The notes under the pieces were generated by a model, which made no database searches, was not told where the DNA came from, and saw nothing but the letters and a program-made list of their open reading frames with translations. A program made the position numbers and the translations under genes. A DNA stretch of 64,000 bases, from the NCBI GenBank assembly GCA_905216025.1, contig CAJMSE010000009.1:50083-114082 (forward strand), in the 5' to 3' direction. The stretch's first letter is position 1; each line of letters begins with the position of its first letter. Below, piece after piece: positions 32,493 to 42,677 of the stretch. Source of the DNA: an uncultured bacterium (GTDB lineage Bacteria; Bacteroidota; Bacteroidia; Bacteroidales; Bacteroidaceae).

Positions 32493-35400
32493 ATGAAGTT
32501 CTTTAAACTAATGCTTCTGTGTCTGCTGATGCCCCTCGCCGCTATGGCCGACGGATGGACAACGCAATACAAGCAGATAGAGCAGAGCATCAAGCAACCG
32601 GAGTTTGCCAACCGTGATTTCAACATCACGAAGTATGGTGCGAGCACCAACGCCAAGGCTGCCGTAAACCAAAAAGCGATAAACAAGGCCATCGCTGCCT
32701 GCTCGAAAGCCGGCGGCGGACGGGTGATCGTGCCCGCAGGCACGTACAACACGGGAGCCGTCACCCTGCTGAGCGGCGTCAACCTCGTGGTGGAGAAGGG
32801 CGCAACGCTGCAGTTTGTGTTCGAGCCTGAGCTCTATCCCATCGTTCTCACGCGCTGGGAGGGCCTCGACTGCTGGAACCTCCAGCCCTGCATCTACGCC
32901 TACAAGCAGAAGAACATCGCCATCACCGGCGAGGGAACAATTGACGGCGGCGGCACCAACGAGACATGGTGGAAATGGTGCGGCGCGCCGAGATACGGAT
33001 GGAAAGAAGGCGTCATAAGCCAGCGCAACGGCAGCCGGGCACGCCTGCTGAAAATGGCCGAGGACGGAGTGGACATGAACGAGCGCCGCTTCGGACCGCA
33101 AGACGGTCTCCGCCCGCAGCTCATCAACATCAACATGTGCGAGAACATACTGATAGAGAACGTCACGCTGCTGCGCTCTCCATTCTGGGTTATCCACCCG
33201 CTGCTCTCGAAGAACATCACCGTGCGCGGCGTGCACATCAACAACGACGGCCCCAACGGCGACGGATGCGACCCCGAGTCGTGCGACGGCGTGCTGATAG
33301 AAAACTGCTTCTTCAACACGGGCGACGACTGCATCGCCATCAAGAGCGGACGCAACAACGACGGACGCCTGTGGAACAAGCCGAGCGAGAACATCATCAT
33401 CCGCAACTGCGAGATGCAGAACGGACACGGTGGCGTGGTCATCGGCAGCGAGATTTCCGGCGGATGCCGCAACGTCTTCGCCGAGAACAACGTCATGGAC
33501 AGCCCCAACCTCGACCGCGTGATACGCATCAAGACGAACACATGCCGCGGAGGAGTAATCGAGAACATATACGCACGCAACATAAAGGTTGGCCAGTGCG
33601 GCGAGTCGGTGCTGAAGATAAATCTCGACTATGAGCACAACGAGATATGCTGCCGCGGCTATCTGCCGACGGTACGCAACGTGAACCTCGACAACGTGAC
33701 ATGCGAGAAGAGCCGCTACGGCGTGCAGATAATCGCACTCGACACGTGCACGAACGTATACGACATAAACGTGAAGAACTGCCGCTTCAACGGCGTGGCC
33801 GAAGGAAACAGCATAAAGGGACAGACGCGCGGCATAAACTTCGACAACCTCTACATCAACGGCGGACTGAGCCTGCTCAACAAACCGTACAAGAACTACA
33901 GCCAGTGGATGACGGCATCGGAGATGAAACGCTACCCGAAGTCTTATCTGCTCGACTTCTCGAAGCGCCCGAAGTGGAGCTACGTGATGGGCATCGAGCT
34001 TGAGTCCATGCTCGACACATATTTAAAATATGGCGGCGAGGACATCAAGAACTACTGCCAGATGTATACCGACACGATGATCAACGCCAAGGGCGACATC
34101 CGCGGATACAGACTCGAAGACTACAACCTCGACCAGATACGCACGGGCCACTTCGTGGCACGCATGTACCAGCTATACCCCGAGAAGAAGAACCTCATCG
34201 CGCTGCAAACGCTGATGAAACAGCTGAAAAACCAGCCCCGCACGGAAGACGGAGTGTTCTGGCATAAGGCCATATACTCATATCAGGTGTGGCTCGACGG
34301 CATCTTCATGGGTCTGCCCTACTACACCATGACGGCCAACATGCTGCTCAAAGACAAGAAGGCGCAGGCCATATACGACGACGCCGTAGACCAGATTAAG
34401 AAGACATACGAGCGTACGCTCGACGCCAAGACCGGACTGAACCGCCACGCATGGGACGAGACCCGCGACATGTTCTGGGCCGACAAGACCACCGGACTGT
34501 CGCAGCACTGCTGGGGACGCGCGCAGGGATGGTACACGATGGCACTCATCGAGCTGCTCGACGCACTGCCCGAGAACTACAGCCGCCGCGGCGAGGTAAT
34601 CGAACTGCTGAAGAAAGACCTCGACGCCGTCATCAAATGGCAGGACAAGAAGAGCGGAGTGTGGTATCAGGTGATGGACAGCCCCAACCGCAAGGGCAAC
34701 TATCTCGAGTCTACATGCTCGTCGATGTTCACCTACGCACTGCTGAAGGCTTACCGCAAGGGATACCTCGGAGCAAAATACCGCGATGCTGGAATACGTG
34801 CCTACAAGGGCATCATCAACAATTTCATAAAGGTTAACCCCGACAGCACCATCTCGCTGACCCACTGCTGCGCCGTGGCCGGACTGGGTCCGGGCATGAG
34901 CGACAAGGTGAAAGCCGCTACGGACAAGTATGGCATGAAGCTGAAGGAGAACAAGCGCCGCGACGGTTCGTACGACTACTACCTCAGCGAGCAGGTGCGC
35001 GACAACGATGCCAAGGGTGTAGGCCCGTTCATCTGGGCTTCGCTCGAGATGGAAGCGCTCGGATACAACACCGACAACGCCACGACGGGCATCAACCGTC
35101 AGGCCGTGGTGACACGCAACAACCCGGTGGTCACGAAAGCAGACGCACTGGCTTCGCTATCGGTTGGCAACGGACACTTCGCCACAACAGTGGATGTAAC
35201 GGGACTGCAGAGCTACCCTTTTGACTACGAGGCAGGTGTGCCTCTGAACGCAATGTCCGACTGGGGATGGCATTCGTTTGAAAACACTGCCGCACTGACG
35301 CCCGCAGAGACAGAGAAGGCGTATGACTTCGGACACGGACGCAAGGAGGTCTATGCCGTGGAATACAAGCAGGAAGGACGCAACAAGGACGCCACGGAGT

Positions 35401-37250
35401 ATTTCCGGGTGAACCCGCACCGCCTGAACCTCGGCACGATAGGTCTCGAACTGACCGATGAAAGCGGGAAAATAATACCGCTGAAGGAGCTGAAGAACAT
35501 CCGTCAGGAGCTGGCTCTCTGGGACGGAACAATAGAATCGAAGTTCACCGCCGACGGAACACCCGTCGAGGTGACGACGGCCTGCATGGCAAACAAAGAC
35601 TGCCTGTTCTCGAGAGTGAAGACGGGACTGCTCTCAAAGGGCCGCGCCGCCGTGTCATTTAAGTTCTCTTACCCCACCGGCAAGCACGCCGACGACGCCA
35701 ACGACTGGACAAAGCCGGAGCGCCACAAGTCTGTAATCATCGCCTCTACCGACCGCTCGGCCACAATCGAGCGCACGATAGACGCAACGAAATACTATGT
35801 TCTGCTGGAATGGGAAGGCAACGCCACGCTGAAAGAGACGGCACCGCACCACTTCACCCTCTCGTCGGCCGACGACGTGCTGTCGTTCAGCGCTGAGTAC
35901 AGGGAGAAAAACGATGCCAAGAAGGCCGACGTGTCTTACTCATACGACCAAGCATTGAAGGCCGTGATGAAGCACTGGCCGAGATTTTGGAACGCCGGTG
36001 CCATCGTAGACTTCTCCGAATGCACCGACCCGAGAGCGGCAGAACTGGAACGCCGCGTGGTTCTCTCGCAGTATCTGACGGCCATCAACTGCGCCAACAC
36101 CACACCGCCGCAGGAGACCGGACTGACATATAACTCATGGTTCGGCCGCCCGCACCTCGAGATGACATGGTGGCACGCCGTAGACTTCGCCCTCTGGAAG
36201 CGCCCGGAGGTCGTGGCCACGATGCTCGACTGGTACAACAATACGGCTCTGCCCATATCGAAGAAGATAGCGGAACGTCAGGGATTTAAGGGCGCACGAT
36301 GGATGAAGATGACCGACCCGTGGGGCGGCGAGTCTCCGTCGAACGTGGGTTCGTTCCTCACATGGCAGCAGCCACATTATATATATATGGCGGAAGAGAT
36401 GTACCGCGCCAATCCCACAAAGGAAACTCTCGCCAAATATGCCGAGGGCGTGGAGCAGACAGCTCTCTTCATGGCCGACTTCGCCAAGGCATGTGCTCCC
36501 AAGAAAGGCGACATCAAGCTCTTCGGACAGACCGCCATGCAGGAGTCTATGTCTAAGGACTTCTCGTTCAACCACCCGTTTGAGCAGGTTTACTGGCACT
36601 ACGGACTGACAACGGGACAGAAGTGGCGCGAGCGCCGCGGACTGGCACGCGACAGTGAGTGGGATGATATCATAGCACGCATGGCTCCGCTGGCCGAGAA
36701 AGACGGCCGCTACATGTCGGGCGAGCCGACAGTAACTTTCGACCCGAAGGCAAAGAGCGCCGGCTTCGACCCGTTCAAGAGTGCCGAGCAGGGCGGAAAG
36801 AAGCAGATTTCCGAAGAAGACTTCGCCTTAAAATCACGCTCAGACCACCCCGCAGTGCTCGGAGCATGCGGTCTGCTGCCCGCCACGGGCCAGTATGACG
36901 CGGCCACGATGAAGCGCACGCTCGACTGGGTGATGGACAACTGGAACTGGGACACCACATGGGGATGGGACTACGGCATGATAGCCATGTGCGCCGCACG
37001 CCTCGGCGAGGGCGACACCGCCGTGAAGGCACTGCTCATCGACAAGGGCAAGAACACCTATCTCGTCAGCGGACACAACTATCAGGAGCCCAAACGCCTG
37101 CGCCTCTACCTGCCGGGCAACGGTTCGCTGCTCGACGCCGTGGCCATGATGTGCGCCGGATGGGACGGATGCAAGGACGTGCTCAACCCCGGATTTCCGA
37201 AAGACGGACGCTGGAACGTACGCTGGGAGGGTCTCCAGAGAATGCAGTAA
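32493..37250 (+). CDS. Three-module pectin hydrolase: GH28, GH105 and six-hairpin-like module
   Basis: 1585 residues in one uninterrupted frame with a signal peptide (cut after about AMA, residue 18). Module 1 (about 35-430) is a GH28 polygalacturonase beta-helix with all four signatures: NGDGCDPESC (about 253-262), GDDC (about 277-280), GHGGVVIGSE (about 311-320) and RIKTN (about 344-348). Module 2 (about 490-865) is GH105-like: HAWDETRDMFWADKTTGLSQ and HCWGRAQGWYTMALIEL (about 652-690), which removes terminal unsaturated galacturonate. Module 3 (about 871-1585) has NSWFGRPHLEMTWWHAVDFALWK (about 1211-1235, a GH65-like six-hairpin pattern), with no assigned activity. The gene following by 29 bp encodes a PL1 lyase. 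Confidence 0.85.
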   Translation: MKFFKLMLLCLLMPLAAMADGWTTQYKQIEQSIKQPEFANRDFNITKYGASTNAKAAVNQKAINKAIAACSKAGGGRVIVPAGTYNTGAVTLLSGVNLVVEKGATLQFVFEPELYPIVLTRWEGLDCWNLQPCIYAYKQKNIAITGEGTIDGGGTNETWWKWCGAPRYGWKEGVISQRNGSRARLLKMAEDGVDMNERRFGPQDGLRPQLININMCENILIENVTLLRSPFWVIHPLLSKNITVRGVHINNDGPNGDGCDPESCDGVLIENCFFNTGDDCIAIKSGRNNDGRLWNKPSENIIIRNCEMQNGHGGVVIGSEISGGCRNVFAENNVMDSPNLDRVIRIKTNTCRGGVIENIYARNIKVGQCGESVLKINLDYEHNEICCRGYLPTVRNVNLDNVTCEKSRYGVQIIALDTCTNVYDINVKNCRFNGVAEGNSIKGQTRGINFDNLYINGGLSLLNKPYKNYSQWMTASEMKRYPKSYLLDFSKRPKWSYVMGIELESMLDTYLKYGGEDIKNYCQMYTDTMINAKGDIRGYRLEDYNLDQIRTGHFVARMYQLYPEKKNLIALQTLMKQLKNQPRTEDGVFWHKAIYSYQVWLDGIFMGLPYYTMTANMLLKDKKAQAIYDDAVDQIKKTYERTLDAKTGLNRHAWDETRDMFWADKTTGLSQHCWGRAQGWYTMALIELLDALPENYSRRGEVIELLKKDLDAVIKWQDKKSGVWYQVMDSPNRKGNYLESTCSSMFTYALLKAYRKGYLGAKYRDAGIRAYKGIINNFIKVNPDSTISLTHCCAVAGLGPGMSDKVKAATDKYGMKLKENKRRDGSYDYYLSEQVRDNDAKGVGPFIWASLEMEALGYNTDNATTGINRQAVVTRNNPVVTKADALASLSVGNGHFATTVDVTGLQSYPFDYEAGVPLNAMSDWGWHSFENTAALTPAETEKAYDFGHGRKEVYAVEYKQEGRNKDATEYFRVNPHRLNLGTIGLELTDESGKIIPLKELKNIRQELALWDGTIESKFTADGTPVEVTTACMANKDCLFSRVKTGLLSKGRAAVSFKFSYPTGKHADDANDWTKPERHKSVIIASTDRSATIERTIDATKYYVLLEWEGNATLKETAPHHFTLSSADDVLSFSAEYREKNDAKKADVSYSYDQALKAVMKHWPRFWNAGAIVDFSECTDPRAAELERRVVLSQYLTAINCANTTPPQETGLTYNSWFGRPHLEMTWWHAVDFALWKRPEVVATMLDWYNNTALPISKKIAERQGFKGARWMKMTDPWGGESPSNVGSFLTWQQPHYIYMAEEMYRANPTKETLAKYAEGVEQTALFMADFAKACAPKKGDIKLFGQTAMQESMSKDFSFNHPFEQVYWHYGLTTGQKWRERRGLARDSEWDDIIARMAPLAEKDGRYMSGEPTVTFDPKAKSAGFDPFKSAEQGGKKQISEEDFALKSRSDHPAVLGACGLLPATGQYDAATMKRTLDWVMDNWNWDTTWGWDYGMIAMCAARLGEGDTAVKALLIDKGKNTYLVSGHNYQEPKRLRLYLPGNGSLLDAVAMMCAGWDGCKDVLNPGFPKDGRWNVRWEGLQRMQ

Positions 37251-37279
37251 AATACAACTCGGACTTTTAATAAATAAAG

Positions 37280-39067
37280 ATGAAGAAAATATTGATAATG
37301 ACAGCTGCCGCAATGATGGCCGGAACGGCAGCAGCACAGACACCGGCATTCCCCGGTGCCGAGGGACACGGACGATACGTGACAGGCGGACGCGGTGGCA
37401 AAGTCATACACGTCACCAATCTCAACGACAGCGGCAAAGGGTCGTTCAGAGAAGCGGTGAAGGGAAACGACAAGAAGATTGTCGTCTTTGACGTGGCCGG
37501 AGTGATTGCGCTCGAATCAGACCTGAAGTTCGGTAACAACACCACCATCATGGGACAGACGGCGCCCGCACCGGGAATAACCCTGAGATACCGCACCGTG
37601 CAGCCGGGCGGAAACAACATAATAAGGTTCATACGCTCGCGCCGCGGACAGGAAAAGGACATCAACGACGGTGCCGACGCCATCTGGAGACGCCAGTACA
37701 CCGGTATCATGCTCGACCACTGCTCGTTCAGCTGGAGCATCGACGAAGTGGCGTCGTTCTACGACAACAACAACTTCACCATGCAGTGGTGCACCATCGC
37801 GGAGAGCCTCAGCAACCCCGGACACAGCAAGGGCGCACACGGATACGGCGGTATATGGGGCGGCAAGCTGGCCAGCTTCCACCATAACCTGATTGCCAGC
37901 GTGACCAACCGCGGCCCGCGCTTCAACGGCGCACGCTACGGATGGACCGGATATACAAGCAACTACGACTATAACACGTATAAATGGGAGAATCCGGCAC
38001 AGGCCGAGAACGTGGACTTCCGCAACTGCGTGATGTTCAACTGCCCCGGAGCATGCTACGGAGGACCCGGCGGAGGACAGATAAACATCGTCAACAACTA
38101 CTACAAGGCCGGCAACAGCGGCGTGGGTAACCAAGAGCGCATCACGCTCGTGACGGTATCTTCAAAAGGAAACTCCGACTCAAAGCACCCGGAATACTAC
38201 GGCATGACAAGCCGCTACTACATCTCGGGCAACACCACGGAAACCTCATCAGGCTCGAAGAAGAAAAACCGCGACTGGGCGGGAGTGAGCTACGACGACG
38301 GAGTATATACCGTCAACGGCGATAAATACTCGGAAGACACAAACAATATGTACGGCGATAAGGTGCCGCACATAACCACAAGCGGAAAGTCGTGTATCAA
38401 AATAAAGATGGACGAGCCAGCACCGACCGGTGAGGTGACGACCCACACGGCCGAAAACGCATTCGACAAGGTGCTGGCCTACGCCGGAGCATCGCTCCAC
38501 CGCGACGACGTGGACGCCCGCTACATGGAGGAGGCCAAGACGGGAAAGGCTAAATACAAAGGCTCCGTCACCGGAAAGTGGGGACTCATCGACCTCGTGT
38601 CCGACGTCAACGGATACACCGAAGAGAACTTCGGCACCGGTGAGCATCCCGCAGGATTCGACACCGACGGCGACGGCATACCCGACGCATGGGAGACAGC
38701 CAACGGACTGAACCCGAACGACGCCTCTGACGCCGTCAAGACAACCATCGACCCGAAGGGATGGTACTCAAACATCGAGGTATACTGCAACAGTCTGGTG
38801 CAGGATATAATGACAGGCGGAAACACAAACGCCGCATCTACGGTGAACGAATACTACCCGCGATATGTCAAGGAAGACGGCACGGTGGTCGAGGCAATCG
38901 AAGGAGGAGTGTCGGCAATAAAGGAAGTGAACGCCGACAAGGTTGTCGAGACCGAGTATTACAACATGCAGGGCATGAAGGTAAGTCCCGGAACGAAAGG
39001 CGTTGTAGTGAAAGTCAGTAAACTGAGCAGCGGCAAGAAAGTAAGTATAAAGACCGTCAACAGATAA
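37280..39067 (+). CDS. Secreted pectate lyase (PL1 family), first copy
   Basis: 595 residues with a signal peptide to about AAA (residue 18). It starts with PAFPGAEGHGRYVTGGRGG, the hallmark of this Bacteroidetes PL1 branch. Parallel beta-helix segments include MLDHCSFSWSIDEVASFY (calcium-site Asp) and GPRFNGARYGWTGY (catalytic Arg region). A calcium-binding DTDGDGIPDAWETANGLNPND loop lies near 455-475. The C-terminal 45 residues (YYNMQGMKVSPGTKGVVVKVSK) resemble a sorting or stalk tail also found on two other proteins of this locus. Co-transcribed with the GH28-GH105 gene and followed by a terminator. Confidence 0.88.
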   Translation: MKKILIMTAAAMMAGTAAAQTPAFPGAEGHGRYVTGGRGGKVIHVTNLNDSGKGSFREAVKGNDKKIVVFDVAGVIALESDLKFGNNTTIMGQTAPAPGITLRYRTVQPGGNNIIRFIRSRRGQEKDINDGADAIWRRQYTGIMLDHCSFSWSIDEVASFYDNNNFTMQWCTIAESLSNPGHSKGAHGYGGIWGGKLASFHHNLIASVTNRGPRFNGARYGWTGYTSNYDYNTYKWENPAQAENVDFRNCVMFNCPGACYGGPGGGQINIVNNYYKAGNSGVGNQERITLVTVSSKGNSDSKHPEYYGMTSRYYISGNTTETSSGSKKKNRDWAGVSYDDGVYTVNGDKYSEDTNNMYGDKVPHITTSGKSCIKIKMDEPAPTGEVTTHTAENAFDKVLAYAGASLHRDDVDARYMEEAKTGKAKYKGSVTGKWGLIDLVSDVNGYTEENFGTGEHPAGFDTDGDGIPDAWETANGLNPNDASDAVKTTIDPKGWYSNIEVYCNSLVQDIMTGGNTNAASTVNEYYPRYVKEDGTVVEAIEGGVSAIKEVNADKVVETEYYNMQGMKVSPGTKGVVVKVSKLSSGKKVSIKTVNR

Positions 39068-39090
39068 GAAAGACGGCAGATTGTGATAAA

Positions 39091-39138
39091 AAGAACGGTC
39101 CGGGAGTGAGCATTCACATTCCCGGACCGTTCTTTTAT
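39091..39138 (+). terminator. Terminator after the first PL1 gene
   Basis: A 14-bp stem (39091-39104 with 39121-39134) around a 16-nt loop, followed by TTTT. It lies 24 bp past the stop codon and marks the end of the GH28-PL1 transcript. Confidence 0.85.
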
Positions 39139-39242
39139 AACATCGGAGCCATGCCGCACACATGCACTCCTGCATACACCGCAAAATTAAACAAAAACGA
39201 AAAAATATCCAATTAAAATTATCAAATATCGCGTTTTTTGTG

Positions 39243-39250
39243 TATTTTTG
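39243..39250 (+). promoter_or_regulatory. -7 promoter element (TATTTTTG) of the pectinesterase gene
   Basis: A TAnnTTTG match 56 bp before the ATG at 39307, downstream of the preceding terminator. Confidence 0.5.
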
Positions 39251-39306
39251 CCCCGTTGAACTGAAGAAACAATTATAATTACCTACTAACAAATAATAGA
39301 ATTCGC

Positions 39307-42300
39307 ATGAACAAGCTATTAAAAAGATGGGGGATGATGTGCCTTGCACTCATCTTGCCCCTCATGGCCAATGCCCAAGGCGACGTCACGGCCGAATGGA
39401 ATTTTGAGAAAAACATTCCCGAAGGCATCTGCGATGCCACCAACTATGAAAGAACAGAGGCAGACATACCTTCAAACGTCGAGGGTATCGTCATGCACGT
39501 GGATGCCACCAACGGCAAGTTGAACTGCGTGGGAAGAAACAACGCACAGTTCAACAACGGCACAATACTACGCGTGCCGGTGAAGACGGCAAAGGATACT
39601 GTGACCGTCAAAGGATATCCGGGATATATAAACTACACCATCGGCGGCACAGCTGCGACGGAAGAGATTACCGCACACCGCGCCACATCGGCCGAAGCAG
39701 CTCAGGGATACGTCGAGATAATATCGACAGGAGGCAGCTATATATACGGCGTGAAGGTCGTTCATGTGTCTCTGATACAGGAGAAGGCCCTCTACTCCAC
39801 CGACTTCTCCGACTGGAGCGCGCTGAAAGCATCCAAGAGCGAGACGACCGTAAACCAGAAAACGAAGTACAGCAAGGAGAACCTGAACTTCGCAATATAT
39901 AACTCCGACGTCAATCCGGCAGGACAAAACGCCAAGTTCAACAACGGCGAGCCCCTCGGATGGATTATGGCAGCAAAGGCTGCTGACCCGTATATCATGA
40001 CTTCCAAACTCGCCTCGGTGAGCAAAGTGCGCTTCGTGCACGCCGCCACCGGCAGCAAGCGCGGATGGAAACTCTCTGCCAAGGGCGACGGCGATGCCGA
40101 CTGGGTGGTAATCTCAGATGCCGTTGCCGACCCCGCAGCATGGTCGGAGGTGACTGCAAAGGTTGACCGCACCAACGTGCAGCTGAAATGGGAGAATCTC
40201 AACACAAGCCAGAACGCATACATGTTCCAGCTCGACATATTCGGAATGGTTGATATGTCGAAGAGCCCGACACTCGGTTCGTTCAGTGTTAACGGCAAGA
40301 CATACCAGGCAGCAGACCTCTTCGAGGAGCAGGCTGACGGCACAAACACCGCCACCATCGAGATATCGAAGAGCGAAACGATGATTTCAGAGGCCAACCC
40401 GCTGACAGAAATCCTTACCGACAACGGCGAGGTGAGCGGCACCGAATATGCCCTCGCAGCCGACGGCAAGTCGTGCGTGGCTACAATCAAGGTCAAGGCC
40501 GGCGAGGACGTGACCACATACAAGGCCACAATCGTCTTCAAACCCGACTTCACCCTCACCTATTATAATATAGACGGAAGCGTCATCGGCAAGCAGACCG
40601 TAGAGAAAGATGCCACCATCGGCACATTCGCATACGGCCTGAGCGATGTGGAGAAACTGCTGAAAGAGAAAGATGTATACCGCGGATGGTTCGTAAGCGC
40701 CAAGGGCGGACGCAAATATACCGCCGACGAGGTCATCACATCGAACATCGGTCTCTACGCCGTGGCTACGACCAACGAGATTCTCGACAACGAGAACACA
40801 CGCTTCTACTATAACCTTGCCGACATGTACTTCTATCCGGAAGACCACGAGGCATTCAACCCGAGCGGCAACGGCAAGTTCCACGACAACCAGCACGGTT
40901 GGGAATTCAAGAGCGACGCGCAGGTTGAGCTGACCGTCGGCGGACACGCCTACATCGTGCTCGGTCTCTGCCGCTACGGAAGCGAAGGCACTGTATCCAT
41001 CAGCGACGAGGCCGGAACAGAGCTTTGGAGCACCGCTCTGCCGGTATCTACCGACGGACAGTCGGCCGCATTCGAATATAACGGCGAGGCAGGCAAGCTC
41101 ATCCTCAAGTCGAGCGCCGGCATGTACATGCACAACCTCACCATCATCAACGACAAGGACAAGAGCATCACCAAGAACGAGCAGGGCTACTTCATCGTGA
41201 AGGCCGGCGATGCCAGCAACTTCCTCGCCACGCTCGAGGTGGCAAACGCTTCGGCATCGGCAGATGCCCGCACATGCGTATTCGTGCCGAACGGCACCTA
41301 TGACCTCGGCGAGAAGTGCCTCACGGCCATCAGCGGCAAGAACATATCGCTCATCGGACAGGATATGGACAAGACAATCATCGTGAACCACCCCACGGCT
41401 GAGGGTATCGGAATCACCGCCACCATACTCAACACCGGCGAGAACACCTACATGCAGGACATCACGCTGAAAGACGCGCTCGACTACTACAACTCCAGCA
41501 CCGCCGGACGCGGCGTCGCTCTCCAGGACAAGGGCAAGCGCACGATATGCAAGAACGTGAAACTGCTCTCATTCCAAGACACCTATTACAGCAACGCCGT
41601 AAGCCAGTTCTACTGGGAGACAAGTGAAATCCACGGTGTGGTAGACTATATCTGCGGTGGCGGCGACGTTTACTTCAACAAGTGTCTGCTCGTGAACGAG
41701 TCGAGAACGAAGGATTCTAAGGGCGGCGACGTGACCATCACAGCCCCCTATACCGATGCTTCAAACACTTACGGATACGTGTTCGACGGCTGTACGATTG
41801 AGAATCTGGCCGCCAAGTTCAACTTCGGCCGCTCATGGGGAGGCGTATCACGCCTTGCGTTCCTCAACACAACGCTCAACCAGCCTAAGGAGATTGCCTC
41901 AAGCCGGTTCACCACAGGCGGCATGAACGTTGCTGCCGACAAGTTCAAGGAGTACAACTCGATGGACAAGAACGGCAACGTGGTATCGCCCGCATCAAAC
42001 GTGCTGACGTTCACCAAGGACAACACGAAGAATACCTACGAGACAATCCTCACCGCCGCAGAAGCCGCTGAGTACAGCCTCGACAAGGTGTTCAAGGACT
42101 GGAAGCCCGCCGACGCAGCCGCACAGCTGACCATGGGCGAGGTGAAGAAAGCCGCGACGACAATCACATGGACAGCCGTTGAAGGCGCGAAGGCATACGC
42201 CGTAATCGCCGACGGCAACCTGGCAGCCATCGTAGACGGCACTGCAACATCGTACTCCCTCACCGGAAGCGATGCCGAGACCGTTGAGCTCCGCGCAGCC

Positions 42301-42471
42301 AACGCCATGGGAGGATTCGGAGCTGCGACAGTAGCCACCGACGCCACCGGCATCAACGAGATCGAGAACGGCACCAAGGCCGCAGATACGATATACAACA
42401 TGCAGGGAATCCGCGTTGCCAAGGCAACGAAAGGCCTCTACATCATCAACGGCAAGAAAGTAATAAAATAA
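39307..42471 (+). CDS. Pectinesterase (CE8) with a large N-terminal region
   Basis: 1054 residues with a signal peptide to about ANA (residue 22). The CE8 module (about 628-910) removes methyl esters from pectin so that lyases can act. It shows LLSFQDTYYS (about 753-762, catalytic Gln/Asp), GVVDYICGGGDVYF (about 777-790, second Asp) and FNFGRSWGG (about 837-845, Arg and Trp). The first 620 residues hold beta-rich repeats (SSDW-type segments, a Cys-poor KSPTLGSFSVNGKTY region) that I cannot assign; they may bind polysaccharide. A fibronectin-III-like domain (about 940-1017) and the tail IYNMQGIRVAKATKGLYIINGKK follow. Own promoter and terminator. Confidence 0.85.
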   Translation: MNKLLKRWGMMCLALILPLMANAQGDVTAEWNFEKNIPEGICDATNYERTEADIPSNVEGIVMHVDATNGKLNCVGRNNAQFNNGTILRVPVKTAKDTVTVKGYPGYINYTIGGTAATEEITAHRATSAEAAQGYVEIISTGGSYIYGVKVVHVSLIQEKALYSTDFSDWSALKASKSETTVNQKTKYSKENLNFAIYNSDVNPAGQNAKFNNGEPLGWIMAAKAADPYIMTSKLASVSKVRFVHAATGSKRGWKLSAKGDGDADWVVISDAVADPAAWSEVTAKVDRTNVQLKWENLNTSQNAYMFQLDIFGMVDMSKSPTLGSFSVNGKTYQAADLFEEQADGTNTATIEISKSETMISEANPLTEILTDNGEVSGTEYALAADGKSCVATIKVKAGEDVTTYKATIVFKPDFTLTYYNIDGSVIGKQTVEKDATIGTFAYGLSDVEKLLKEKDVYRGWFVSAKGGRKYTADEVITSNIGLYAVATTNEILDNENTRFYYNLADMYFYPEDHEAFNPSGNGKFHDNQHGWEFKSDAQVELTVGGHAYIVLGLCRYGSEGTVSISDEAGTELWSTALPVSTDGQSAAFEYNGEAGKLILKSSAGMYMHNLTIINDKDKSITKNEQGYFIVKAGDASNFLATLEVANASASADARTCVFVPNGTYDLGEKCLTAISGKNISLIGQDMDKTIIVNHPTAEGIGITATILNTGENTYMQDITLKDALDYYNSSTAGRGVALQDKGKRTICKNVKLLSFQDTYYSNAVSQFYWETSEIHGVVDYICGGGDVYFNKCLLVNESRTKDSKGGDVTITAPYTDASNTYGYVFDGCTIENLAAKFNFGRSWGGVSRLAFLNTTLNQPKEIASSRFTTGGMNVAADKFKEYNSMDKNGNVVSPASNVLTFTKDNTKNTYETILTAAEAAEYSLDKVFKDWKPADAAAQLTMGEVKKAATTITWTAVEGAKAYAVIADGNLAAIVDGTATSYSLTGSDAETVELRAANAMGGFGAATVATDATGINEIENGTKAADTIYNMQGIRVAKATKGLYIINGKKVIK

Positions 42472-42482
42472 CAACCACAGCC

Positions 42483-42538
42483 GCGCCCTCTGCCATTCCA
42501 TACAGGAAGGAGCAGAGGGCGCTTCTGTTTCTCACACT
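42483..42538 (+). terminator. Terminator after the pectinesterase gene
   Basis: A perfect 11-bp stem GCGCCCTCTGC (42483-42493) pairs with 42522-42532, followed by TTCTGTTT. It is 12 bp past the stop codon. Confidence 0.8.
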
Positions 42539-42603
42539 CAACAAACGGTAATATTGATACTTCTATCCGTAAACGGGATAATACCGCAATAACGGAAAAG
42601 CGT

Positions 42604-42611
42604 TAACTTTA
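42604..42611 (+). promoter_or_regulatory. Possible -7 element (TAACTTTA) of the susC operon
   Basis: One base off TAnnTTTG, 67 bp before the ATG at 42678. Weak on its own; it is the best candidate between the preceding terminator and the susC-type gene. Confidence 0.3.
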
Positions 42612-42677
42612 CCGCAGCAAACAAACAACAGGAAATCAAGAGATCATCAATCTATGTCTAATTTAAAACAATAATTT

